Assembly: GCA_003542415.1 (NCBI GenBank)
Contig: DPKR01000120.1
Coordinates: 1-10,309, forward strand
Direction: 5' to 3'
Length of the DNA: 10,309 nt
Source of the DNA: Alphaproteobacteria bacterium
Lineage (GTDB): Bacteria; Pseudomonadota; Alphaproteobacteria; RF32; CAG-239
Positions 1 to 6,350 of this stretch are shown here, one piece after another (position 1 is the stretch's first letter; each line of letters opens with the position of its first letter). Made by a program: the position numbers and the translations under genes. Under the pieces are notes generated by a model that saw nothing but the letters and a program-made list of their open reading frames with translations, was not told where the DNA came from and did not search any database.

Positions 1-831
1 ATACATTTTAAAGATTTGCGCGGCATGAAAGATCCGGTAACAGGCGTTTTCAAACCGATTTCCGTTTATCTTTCCATCAACCAAACAGATGCAAGAGCTT
101 TAGGTATGATAAGCTCTGTGTTTATCGAATTGATGAGTTCATACCTCATTTCAAACAAACCGAACGAGGTCAACAAAACAGATGGCAAAATGGGGCCGTT
201 CGGCTGCTTGTTTGTTTTGGACGAATTTCCGCAAATGCCGAAATTAAAAGCCGTGATTGACGGGCCGGCAGTCGGTCGTGGTCAAAAGGTGTCATATCTT
301 TTGATCGGACAAGATTTAGGCCAAATTTCAGGCAAATATGGTAAAGATGATTTGGAAACGGTGATTTCAACAACGGCTTGTAAGGTCATTTTGTCGCAAA
401 ACAACGAGGTGACGGCGCAACGTTTTTCTAAAATGATAGGCAACAAAACCGTCCAAACAACATCTTTCTCGCGTAATGAAGGTCAAATGGGCAAAAACTA
501 CAATCCGTTTGCTAAAAATGTGAGCTACCAACTACAAGGTATTTCGGTGATTTCAACGACCGAACTTTTGAGTTTGCCGATGCTAAAACAAGTGGTATTA
601 ATGCAAAGCCACATTGATCGTCCGATTATGGCAGATTCACCGAGATGGTATCTTGATCCGAAAATGCGTAAGTTAGCGGCATTAAAGCCGGCGCCTAATG
701 TTCCGGATTGGATTGTTGCGCAACGTGAAGATATCAATGATGATATGCTCTCAAAACTCGGCATAGACTATGATCCGAATGCGCCGGAAGATAACTTTGA
801 AGAAGATGAACCCGTAGTGGTTAGAGAATAG
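1..831 (+). CDS. virD4: Type IV secretion coupling ATPase, VirD4/TraG family (3' part only)
   Basis: The reading frame is open from base 1, so the gene starts left of the window; 276 codons are visible. VirD4/TraG proteins are inner-membrane hexameric ATPases that recruit substrates to a type IV secretion system. The Walker B strand FVLDEFP (Asp and Glu at 220-225) is followed by a PKL segment and then a GRGQKVSYLLIGQDLGQ stretch whose QD (about 310-315) is the usual VirD4 motif III region, with the typical KYG after it. The N-terminal membrane helices and Walker A lie outside the window. The C-terminus is acidic (about 765-828), which in coupling proteins is often a substrate-recognition tail. 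The next gene starts 2 bases after the stop, so the two are probably one transcript. No relaxase or VirB gene is visible, so conjugation and effector export cannot be told apart. Family assignment is firm; the symbol is by family only. Confidence 0.92.
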   Translation: MHFKDLRGMKDPVTGVFKPISVYLSINQTDARALGMISSVFIELMSSYLISNKPNEVNKTDGKMGPFGCLFVLDEFPQMPKLKAVIDGPAVGRGQKVSYLLIGQDLGQISGKYGKDDLETVISTTACKVILSQNNEVTAQRFSKMIGNKTVQTTSFSRNEGQMGKNYNPFAKNVSYQLQGISVISTTELLSLPMLKQVVLMQSHIDRPIMADSPRWYLDPKMRKLAALKPAPNVPDWIVAQREDINDDMLSKLGIDYDPNAPEDNFEEDEPVVVRE

Positions 832-833
832 AT

Positions 834-1595
834 ATGACTGATGAAGTCAAAAAATTGCAAGTTGCAGAAACATTAAAGAAAGCCTATGTATACATGAGTT
901 TACACGAACGTTCTTTGCGTCCGATTTGGCTTATACACTTTTTGTTTTGTGCCATATTTAATTTTCTTCCTGGTGGCTTTTCAAATCCGTTTAGTTTGAT
1001 TTGGTCGCTGGCGTACTATATTTTTTGGTGCGTTTTTTTCAGGCTTTATTACCAAAAAAGACCTTATTTTTGCGCCTCTAAAATTTGTGCAAGCGCCATT
1101 CCTTCCTCAAAAATGATTTTCATCACATTCGGCTTGCTGTTTGTGTTGTTGATTTTGCCGTTTGTACCCTTGTTACTTGGTTTCCATAATAAATACCTGC
1201 TCGTTTTTGAACGTTATATGGCGGCGTTGCAAGTGCCTGAAACAAGCGTTTTTAATGTGCTGATTTTTTCTTTAATCTTTCTTTTGATTTCGCCGTTTGC
1301 ATTCTGCAGACCCTATTTGGCGTGGATTTCCGCTCTTCAGGGATATTCCGGTTCCATACGCAAGGTTTTCAAAAAAACAACGGGTAACAATATCAGATTT
1401 TTGAGCCTGATCTTTTTGCTCAATTTGCCATGTTTTGTGGCCTATGGTGCAGATGTTTTGCTGCATTGCCATGGTTGGTTTTCGGTTGGTTTTTATTCTA
1501 TTTACCTGATCTATTTTAATATTGTTTTTGCCAAAGTTTATGATTTCTTTTATCAACAAAAAAAGCCTCAGAACAAATCTGAGGCCGAAGATTGA
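834..1595 (+). CDS. Polytopic membrane protein of unknown function, coupled to virD4
   Basis: I do not recognise this 253-residue protein. Hydrophobic stretches suggest about six membrane segments, near residues 31-46, 52-72, 93-116, 138-158, 187-207 and 217-236. A short charged N-terminus (1-30) and a Lys/Glu-rich C-terminal tail (241-253) are probably cytoplasmic. It has several cysteines (39, 66, 80, 85, 158, 200, 212) but no obvious catalytic motif. Its ATG lies 2 bases after the virD4 stop with only a weak purine-rich stretch upstream, which points to translational coupling with virD4. That suggests, but does not prove, a role in the secretion machinery or its membrane context. It has no resemblance I can see to VirB6 or other named channel parts. 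The last codons overlap the terminator of the converging trkA operon. Confidence 0.75.
   Translation: MTDEVKKLQVAETLKKAYVYMSLHERSLRPIWLIHFLFCAIFNFLPGGFSNPFSLIWSLAYYIFWCVFFRLYYQKRPYFCASKICASAIPSSKMIFITFGLLFVLLILPFVPLLLGFHNKYLLVFERYMAALQVPETSVFNVLIFSLIFLLISPFAFCRPYLAWISALQGYSGSIRKVFKKTTGNNIRFLSLIFLLNLPCFVAYGADVLLHCHGWFSVGFYSIYLIYFNIVFAKVYDFFYQQKKPQNKSEAED
1558..1585 (-). terminator. Intrinsic terminator of the coiled-coil/dusB/trkA operon
   Basis: The arms GCCTCAGA (1565-1572) and TCTGAGGC (1578-1585) form a perfect 8-bp stem with a 5-nt loop. Read on the minus strand, the stem is followed at once by seven T residues (complement of 1558-1564). It begins 27 bases past the trkA stop, so it fits as the end of that operon. 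It lies inside the last codons of the converging plus-strand gene. On the plus strand there is no immediate T run, so it should be directional. Confidence 0.88.
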
Positions 1596-1611
1596 AAAAA
1601 TTTTATCTTGT

Positions 1612-2973
1612 CTATATTGAAAAAATCGTTTCAACTTTTTGGATGCAGTTTGGTGCAACAATCATAATCAAAACATCGTCAAGCTCAAGAGGCATATCAG
1701 GTTCCGGAAAGAGAAGCTTTTTATCTCGTTCAATACCGATAATTTTGCACTTATCCGGCAATATCAATTGCTCCAATTTTTTGTCTTCAAGCATTGAATC
1801 GTTTTTGAGTTTCAGTTCCCAAACTTCAGCAAAACCGCGCCCTAAAGAATAGGCATTAAGTAGCTTCACATGGCGGATATCCTGCAAAATTTTAGAAATT
1901 GTGATGGTTGAACGGTCAATAATAATATTGCCGGAAATGTGGTTTGTGAGGTTGTCATAAACGCGCGAGTTCACAAGCGACATGGTTGATGTCACCCCAT
2001 TGTATTGAGCCAAAAGCGATAAAAGCAAATTGTCTTTATCAAGGCTTGTAACCGATATGGTCGTATCTGTTTTTTCTAAGTTTGCATCGTTTAAGATAAC
2101 ATCACTCATCATCTCGCCATAGATAATCACAGATTTATTCAAATGTTCAGACATCTTATGCGCCGCGTTGATATTATTTGTAATCACTTTTATGCTTGCA
2201 ATATTGTCATTTTCTTCCAAATGTCTTGCAATGTCATACGAAATCGCGTTTCCGCCGAAAATAACAACATTTTCGGTGCTTTTCTGCCCCACATTGAAAG
2301 CGTGTAAAACTTGCGGAATATCTTCTTTTAAGGCTAAAACATAAACCTCATCGCCTTGTTTGATGCTTTCGTCAGGCTTTGGAAAAAAGTTCACCCCATC
2401 GCGCAAAATTTGCACAACGGAAAAATTGAGCTCTTTAAAATTTTCGTAAAGTTCCGAAATTTTGAATTGATAGAGAGAGCATTCATCAAAACATTTCAAA
2501 CAAACAAGCTGAACATTGTCATCGGCAAATGAATAAACTTCCTTCGCACCCGGCACACTCAAAAGTTGCAATACTCGCTCGGCAATTTCCTGATCGGGCG
2601 AAATCACCAAATCAACCGGCAAACTTTTCTCATTATAAAGGGTGTTCCATAAAGGGCTTAAAAAATATTCCTGTGTCACGCGCGCAATTTTTTTTGGCAC
2701 ATTAAAGAGCGTGTATGCCACTTGGCAAGCAACCAAATTGACCTCATCATTGTCTGTTGCGGCTATCAAAATATCTGCGGTATCTGCGCCGACTTTCTCT
2801 AAAATATCCGGCCTTGAAATTGAGCCCAAAACCGGCTGAACGTCAAATTCTTTGGCAATTTCATCAAGTTTTTCCTGATTCGTATCTAAAACGACAATAT
2901 CATTATCCGCACGCGTTAAATACGAAATAATGCTTCGTCCGACACTTCCCGCCCCACCGACAATAATCTTCAT
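1612..2973 (-). CDS. trkA: TrkA, regulatory NAD-binding subunit of the Trk potassium uptake system
   Basis: TrkA is a peripheral cytoplasmic protein that gates the TrkH/TrkG potassium channel in response to nucleotides. At 453 residues it has the usual length (about 458) and the usual two tandem RCK halves: RCK_N 1-130, RCK_C 140-225, second RCK_N 235-360, second RCK_C 370-453. The first Rossmann site is intact: GGAGSVG at 6-12 and the ribose-binding Asp30 in VVLD. The second site is degenerate: GGNAIS at 240-245 lacks the third glycine, and the acidic residue after the second strand is replaced (VITNN). The start overlaps the dusB stop by 4 bases (ATGA) and has a clear AGGAG seven bases upstream. 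No trkH is in the window. Function is firm at family level. Confidence 0.95.
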   Translation of the reverse strand: MKIIVGGAGSVGRSIISYLTRADNDIVVLDTNQEKLDEIAKEFDVQPVLGSISRPDILEKVGADTADILIAATDNDEVNLVACQVAYTLFNVPKKIARVTQEYFLSPLWNTLYNEKSLPVDLVISPDQEIAERVLQLLSVPGAKEVYSFADDNVQLVCLKCFDECSLYQFKISELYENFKELNFSVVQILRDGVNFFPKPDESIKQGDEVYVLALKEDIPQVLHAFNVGQKSTENVVIFGGNAISYDIARHLEENDNIASIKVITNNINAAHKMSEHLNKSVIIYGEMMSDVILNDANLEKTDTTISVTSLDKDNLLLSLLAQYNGVTSTMSLVNSRVYDNLTNHISGNIIIDRSTITISKILQDIRHVKLLNAYSLGRGFAEVWELKLKNDSMLEDKKLEQLILPDKCKIIGIERDKKLLFPEPDMPLELDDVLIMIVAPNCIQKVETIFSI

Positions 2974-3944
2974 GCTGTTTCTCCTAAAATCTGTTTTTTA
3001 AAATAACAATCAATTTCTTTCATCGCAAGATCAAAATCTGTTATCTTCATATAGTTTTCCCTAAATTTCTTGGCATCATAAAAACATTTTGAATACCAAC
3101 AAACATATTTTCTCGACAACCCTAAAGCCACTCTTTCGCCATAATATTCTTTCAAATAAGTCATATGTCTCAGAAGCGTTTCATATATATGCTTTTGTGT
3201 TAAAAGCGGCTCTTTTTTGCCTTCCAAATAATTGGCAATACTTTTAAGCAAAAACGGATTGCCGAGCGCTGCGCGTCCGATCATCACAGCATCAACTTTT
3301 GTTTTTTTAAACATTTTTTGTGCGCTTTGAGGGGAGGTAATGTCGCCATTGCCGACAACAGGGATTTTCACACTTTCCTTAACGGCTTTAATCACATCCC
3401 AGTCGGCAAGGCCTGCATAACCTTGCGATTTTGTGCGTCCGTGTATGGTAATGTATGTCGCCCCGCTTTGCTCACACATCTTCGCAAATTCGATGGCGTT
3501 GATATGCTCAAAATCCCAACCCTTTCGAAATTTTACGCTGACAGGCAATTTTGTTGCTTTGACGGTCGTTTCAATAATTTTAGCTGCAATATCCATGTGT
3601 TGCATCAAATACGATCCTGCGTTGGAAGCAATAATTTTTCGTACGGGACATCCCATATTAATATCAACTCCTGCCGCACCCAAGTCGGTGACCAACTTTG
3701 CCGCATCATAAAACAAATCAGGGTCGCCGCCCATCAATTGCACAACAACAGGATAAGGTTCTTCACGCACATCTGCAATCTTATATGTTTTGGCATTTTT
3801 ATAGGAAAGGGCGTTGACAGCAACCATTTCCGAAACAAGAGAAACTTTGCCTTGCGTTTCTTCAAAAACAATTTTACGCATTGGTGCGTCGGTGATACCG
3901 GCCATCGGCGCCAAAAAAATTTTGTTTTTAAACTCAAAGCCCAT
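2970..3944 (-). CDS. dusB: tRNA-dihydrouridine synthase, DusB/NifR3 type
   Basis: Dus enzymes are FMN-dependent and reduce uridine to dihydrouridine in tRNA, in the cytoplasm. The 324-residue protein is full length for the DusB class. Seen in the sequence: the flavin-barrel start FLAPMAGITDAP (10-21), a VVQLMG strand (67-72), INMGCP with the catalytic Cys99, VKFRKGW (137-143), IHGRT with the downstream ADW (167-182), NGDI (199-202) and the phosphate-binding GRAALGNPF (223-231). In alphaproteobacteria this gene is known as nifR3 and usually heads the ntrBC operon; here it abuts trkA directly. It starts 3 bases after the stop of the coiled-coil gene, without a strong ribosome site of its own, so translational coupling is likely. 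DusB against DusA/DusC is judged from the motif pattern and is fairly sure. Confidence 0.94.
   Translation of the reverse strand: MGFEFKNKIFLAPMAGITDAPMRKIVFEETQGKVSLVSEMVAVNALSYKNAKTYKIADVREEPYPVVVQLMGGDPDLFYDAAKLVTDLGAAGVDINMGCPVRKIIASNAGSYLMQHMDIAAKIIETTVKATKLPVSVKFRKGWDFEHINAIEFAKMCEQSGATYITIHGRTKSQGYAGLADWDVIKAVKESVKIPVVGNGDITSPQSAQKMFKKTKVDAVMIGRAALGNPFLLKSIANYLEGKKEPLLTQKHIYETLLRHMTYLKEYYGERVALGLSRKYVCWYSKCFYDAKKFRENYMKITDFDLAMKEIDCYFKKQILGETA
2981..2985 (-). promoter_or_regulatory. Shine-Dalgarno site of trkA inside dusB
   Basis: On the minus strand, AGGAG lies seven bases before the trkA ATG and inside the last codons of dusB. It fixes the trkA start at 2973 and shows that trkA can be initiated on its own as well as by coupling through the ATGA overlap. 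Confidence 0.8.
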
Positions 3945-3947
3945 CTG

Positions 3948-6023
3948 TTAGCCTAACTTATCCAAGGCCCTTGCCATCACATAATAGATTTTGCCAATCT
4001 CAGAGCCTGAAATAATGGCCAGCATCGTCTCAGGCTTGTCAGATTTTTCAGCCGCATTTAAAAGCGTTTCAAATTCGTTTAAGTATCTGTCGGCGAGCTC
4101 ATGAAAATCAGCATTTTTTTCATATTGATCCCTGATTTTCAAAATTTCTTTACGACCAAGTTTTTTAACCATATTGTGTGCAAAAGCAGCATGGTCGCCA
4201 TTGTAAAACTTTTTCCATAAATCATCTTCGGAATCTTTATCAAAAAAACGGTTCAAGTCAATAGAGAGGTTTTCTAAATCCTGTACCATCTGGCTCATTT
4301 TATCCATAAATCCGGAAAGCCCGAGTTCTTGATATTGCGTCTTAACTTCTCTCAAATGGCGCTCGGATTTTGTTTTTTGATCTTCAAGTTCTTTGAAACG
4401 CGTGTCAAGAGTGTGCTGATAATCTGTCATCTGTTTTTGAAATTCTTGAAAAACCTGAACGGATTTTTGTTGTGCTTTACCTATATTTTCTTCCAAATCT
4501 TTAATTTGTTTTTTCATTGTTTCAAAGTTTTCGGAAGTTTTCATCAAAGCGACTTGTTGCGTGCTGATAAACTCCGCCCCCTGTTTGCTTTTTGAAACGA
4601 GCATGTTGGCGTTTTCTGAGAGTTTTATGGTGTTCTTTTCCAAAACGGCACTGACTTCATTAAACTTATCAATCGCATCAACAGCGCGAAGCCTTAAATC
4701 GTCTGTTTTTAAGCTCAAATCGGCCGAAAGCGAACCTATTCTGCCGGACATCTTCTCGGCTGTTTTTTGCATTTCAACATTTTTCAATTCAGTCTGATTG
4801 ATAAAGCCTGAAATTTTCTCTACTTCTTTGGCAAGCCCGTTCACAACGGCTTCAATGTTCTGAATGGCTCGTTCCGATTTCAAAGATAAACTGTTGTTAG
4901 CCCCTTCCAAAATAGAGCTGATTTGTGCACCGGCTTCTTGTAGCTTTGAAATTTGGCCTTTAACATTCATATCCAAATTATCAGCGCGTTCAACCATTGC
5001 GGCAACTTCCATACTGATCAGTTTGCCGTATTCCCCGAGCTTACCATCTAAAAAGCTCGAATTTTTATCTAAAAGTTGAGCCTGCTCTGAAGCAAGAGCT
5101 TTGTGTGTTTTTAAGCTGTTTTCGATATACGAAATGCCTGAATCGATTTTTTTGTAAATTTCTTGGCAGCTGTCAGATGTGCGGAGCATTGCTTGCTCAA
5201 ATTGAGATGTCTCGTTTTTGAGCATTTCGGCAAGGCCGGCCATGCTGTTTTTGCTCATATCGGCAAATTCGGCCAAATCCGTTTTGGTTTGAGCCATATT
5301 GCCCTGTGTTTGCTCAACCATATTTTTCAAGTGATCAGCCGTCACCATTGTTTCGTCAATCAAGGGGTTTAGTTGCTGATAAATCCCATCGGCGCTTTCT
5401 TTCAACTCATCAGTATGTGTTTTGAGCTGGCTGGCTGTTTCTTGAGCTTTCGTTGAAAGCTCGCGACAAAGCTCAATATATTCGTTTTTGTTTTCATCAA
5501 TACGTGCGAGATTTTGCTTGGCAACATTGTCAAGTGTTTGCGAAATATCATGAAAATCTTGAGCTTTTGTATTGAGCTCATTTTTTAATGTGTCTGTTTG
5601 AGCCGATAAAAACTGCAAGGTTGAATTGAGCTCTTCAATTTGGTTTTGAAGCGCTTTGTTAATGATTTTTGAAAGCAGATTTTCGTCTTTTGTTTTCAAA
5701 AATCTGCCTAAACTCTGCTCAACCATTTCATTTTGTTTGAGGGTGGAATATGTTTTTTTCACCCACACGATAAGGAAAAATATCACAAGCGGAAAGATAA
5801 AAAAGGCTGCCAAAAACACAACAAAATCAGCAGGCATCAAGGCCGACAAATTACTCCAACCATATAAAAATTGGAGATAAACAAAAACACCGATCACCCA
5901 AAAGGCGCCGAGAGCCAAAAGTGTTTTTTTCAAAGGTTTCGGGGAAGCATCAACATCATAATGCATCTCGGCTTGTTCGCCGTCTTCCAAAAATTGAGGG
6001 ATTTTTCTTTCTTGTTCGCTCAT
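3948..6023 (-). CDS. Large two-TM coiled-coil membrane protein of unknown function
   Basis: This 691-residue protein has a charged N-terminus (1-33), two membrane segments (about 34-55 and 66-88) joined by a short loop, then nearly 500 residues (about 95-585) rich in Glu, Lys, Gln, Leu and Ala with heptad-like spacing, typical of a long cytoplasmic coiled coil. The last 105 residues (about 587-691) look like a separate folded helical domain, with DLWKKFYNGDHAAFAHN, an RKEILKIRDQYEKN segment and a closing GSEIGKIYYVMARALDKLG. I know no named function for it. The layout of two N-terminal TM helices and a long coiled coil recalls the alphaproteobacterial polarity factor TipN (an analogy by architecture only); an envelope scaffold is an alternative. 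It heads the operon with dusB and trkA. A promoter lies about 36 bases upstream, and an AAGGG sits 10-11 bases before the ATG. Confidence 0.85.
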   Translation of the reverse strand: MSEQERKIPQFLEDGEQAEMHYDVDASPKPLKKTLLALGAFWVIGVFVYLQFLYGWSNLSALMPADFVVFLAAFFIFPLVIFFLIVWVKKTYSTLKQNEMVEQSLGRFLKTKDENLLSKIINKALQNQIEELNSTLQFLSAQTDTLKNELNTKAQDFHDISQTLDNVAKQNLARIDENKNEYIELCRELSTKAQETASQLKTHTDELKESADGIYQQLNPLIDETMVTADHLKNMVEQTQGNMAQTKTDLAEFADMSKNSMAGLAEMLKNETSQFEQAMLRTSDSCQEIYKKIDSGISYIENSLKTHKALASEQAQLLDKNSSFLDGKLGEYGKLISMEVAAMVERADNLDMNVKGQISKLQEAGAQISSILEGANNSLSLKSERAIQNIEAVVNGLAKEVEKISGFINQTELKNVEMQKTAEKMSGRIGSLSADLSLKTDDLRLRAVDAIDKFNEVSAVLEKNTIKLSENANMLVSKSKQGAEFISTQQVALMKTSENFETMKKQIKDLEENIGKAQQKSVQVFQEFQKQMTDYQHTLDTRFKELEDQKTKSERHLREVKTQYQELGLSGFMDKMSQMVQDLENLSIDLNRFFDKDSEDDLWKKFYNGDHAAFAHNMVKKLGRKEILKIRDQYEKNADFHELADRYLNEFETLLNAAEKSDKPETMLAIISGSEIGKIYYVMARALDKLG

Positions 6024-6058
6024 GAGTTCAAACCCTTATCTGTTCAACATCAAGGCAT

Positions 6059-6087
6059 ATTTTAAGCTTTCAAAACAAATATTTCAA
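6059..6087 (-). promoter_or_regulatory. Sigma70-type promoter of the coiled-coil/dusB/trkA operon
   Basis: On the minus strand, TTGAAA (6087-6082) and TAAAAT (6064-6059) are separated by exactly 17 bases. Transcription would start near 6052, giving a leader of about 30 nt before the ATG at 6023. The match to the consensus is 5 of 6 at both boxes. No operator is evident. Confidence 0.65.
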
Positions 6088-6129
6088 TGTTTTTTACACC
6101 TTTTCACAGGGTTTTGCCCCATTTTCTTC

Positions 6130-6158
6130 TTTACATTTTCAAAAATCTCAGTCATAAT
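6130..6158 (+). promoter_or_regulatory. Sigma70-type promoter of the 6165-6315 RNA
   Basis: TTTACA (6130-6135) and CATAAT (6153-6158) are separated by 17 bases, each 5 of 6 to consensus. The predicted start is near 6165, just before the first hairpin of the structured region. This gives an RNA of about 150 nt if it stops at the terminator ending at 6315. Confidence 0.6.
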
Positions 6159-6164
6159 CAAAAA

Positions 6165-6315
6165 TGTAACCGAAACGGTTGCGGTGTTCAACGCACTTCC
6201 AGAAAAGCAACTCCTATGAAAGGGAGTTCCTGATATAAGCGTTACGACGAATAAAGGAGGCTGTTTTCTGGCAGTTGTTGAACTCCCACTTTGGATTTTT
6301 TCAAGGTGGTTTTTT
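6165..6315 (+). ncRNA. Candidate structured small RNA or attenuating leader, about 150 nt
   Basis: No protein gene fits here, but the sequence is strongly self-complementary. A 5' hairpin pairs AACCG (6168-6172) with CGGTT (6176-6180). A closing helix pairs GTTCAAC (6186-6192) with GTTGAAC (6277-6283) and continues past one U-U mismatch with two GC pairs. An inner helix pairs CCAGAAAA (6199-6206) with TTTTCTGG (6264-6271). A hairpin pairs AACTCC (6209-6214) with GGAGTT (6223-6228). Between them, 6229-6263 is mostly open and includes AAAGGAGG (6253-6260). A promoter precedes it and a terminator ends it. The long rod with an internal open region and the length of about 150 nt would suit a 6S RNA (ssrS), but I cannot confirm the identity. 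A cis-acting leader of the next gene is the main alternative. I see no SRP, tmRNA or known riboswitch signature. Confidence 0.6.
6286..6315 (+). terminator. Intrinsic terminator after the structured RNA
   Basis: CCACTTT (6286-6292) pairs with AAGGTGG (6303-6309) to give a 7-bp stem with one G-U pair and a 10-nt loop, followed by six T residues (6310-6315). It sits 35 bases before the start of the leucine-rich-repeat gene. It could therefore end a separate RNA or act as an attenuator for that gene. Confidence 0.75.
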
Positions 6316-6350
6316 AATTATAGACAGCAACAAAAAGGGAAAATAAACTT

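Noticed and set aside
1753..1762. The ten bases ATCCGGCAAT inside trkA also occur in the 7195-7233 hairpin
   Set aside because: The trkA copy has no inverted partner nearby and encodes normal trkA residues; a single 10-base match is expected by chance at about this length scale and does not show a dispersed repeat.
3318..3956. A 212-codon plus-strand frame over dusB
   Set aside because: It lies antisense to a clear dihydrouridine synthase with all its motifs; its product is rich in Cys, His and Asn as expected for a shadow frame.
6022..6219. A 65-codon plus-strand reading frame upstream of the structured RNA
   Set aside because: It begins inside the opposite gene's first codons, crosses the promoters on both strands and has no ribosome site or recognisable protein pattern.
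6183..6286. SRP (4.5S) RNA or a tRNA as the identity of the structured region
   Set aside because: The conserved SRP apical loop sequence is missing, and no cloverleaf with acceptor, anticodon and T arms can be drawn.
6253..6347. A short frame starting at TTG after the AAAGGAGG in the structured RNA
   Set aside because: The spacing from the purine tract to the TTG is about 14 bases, the frame runs through the terminator, and the bases are better explained by the helices.
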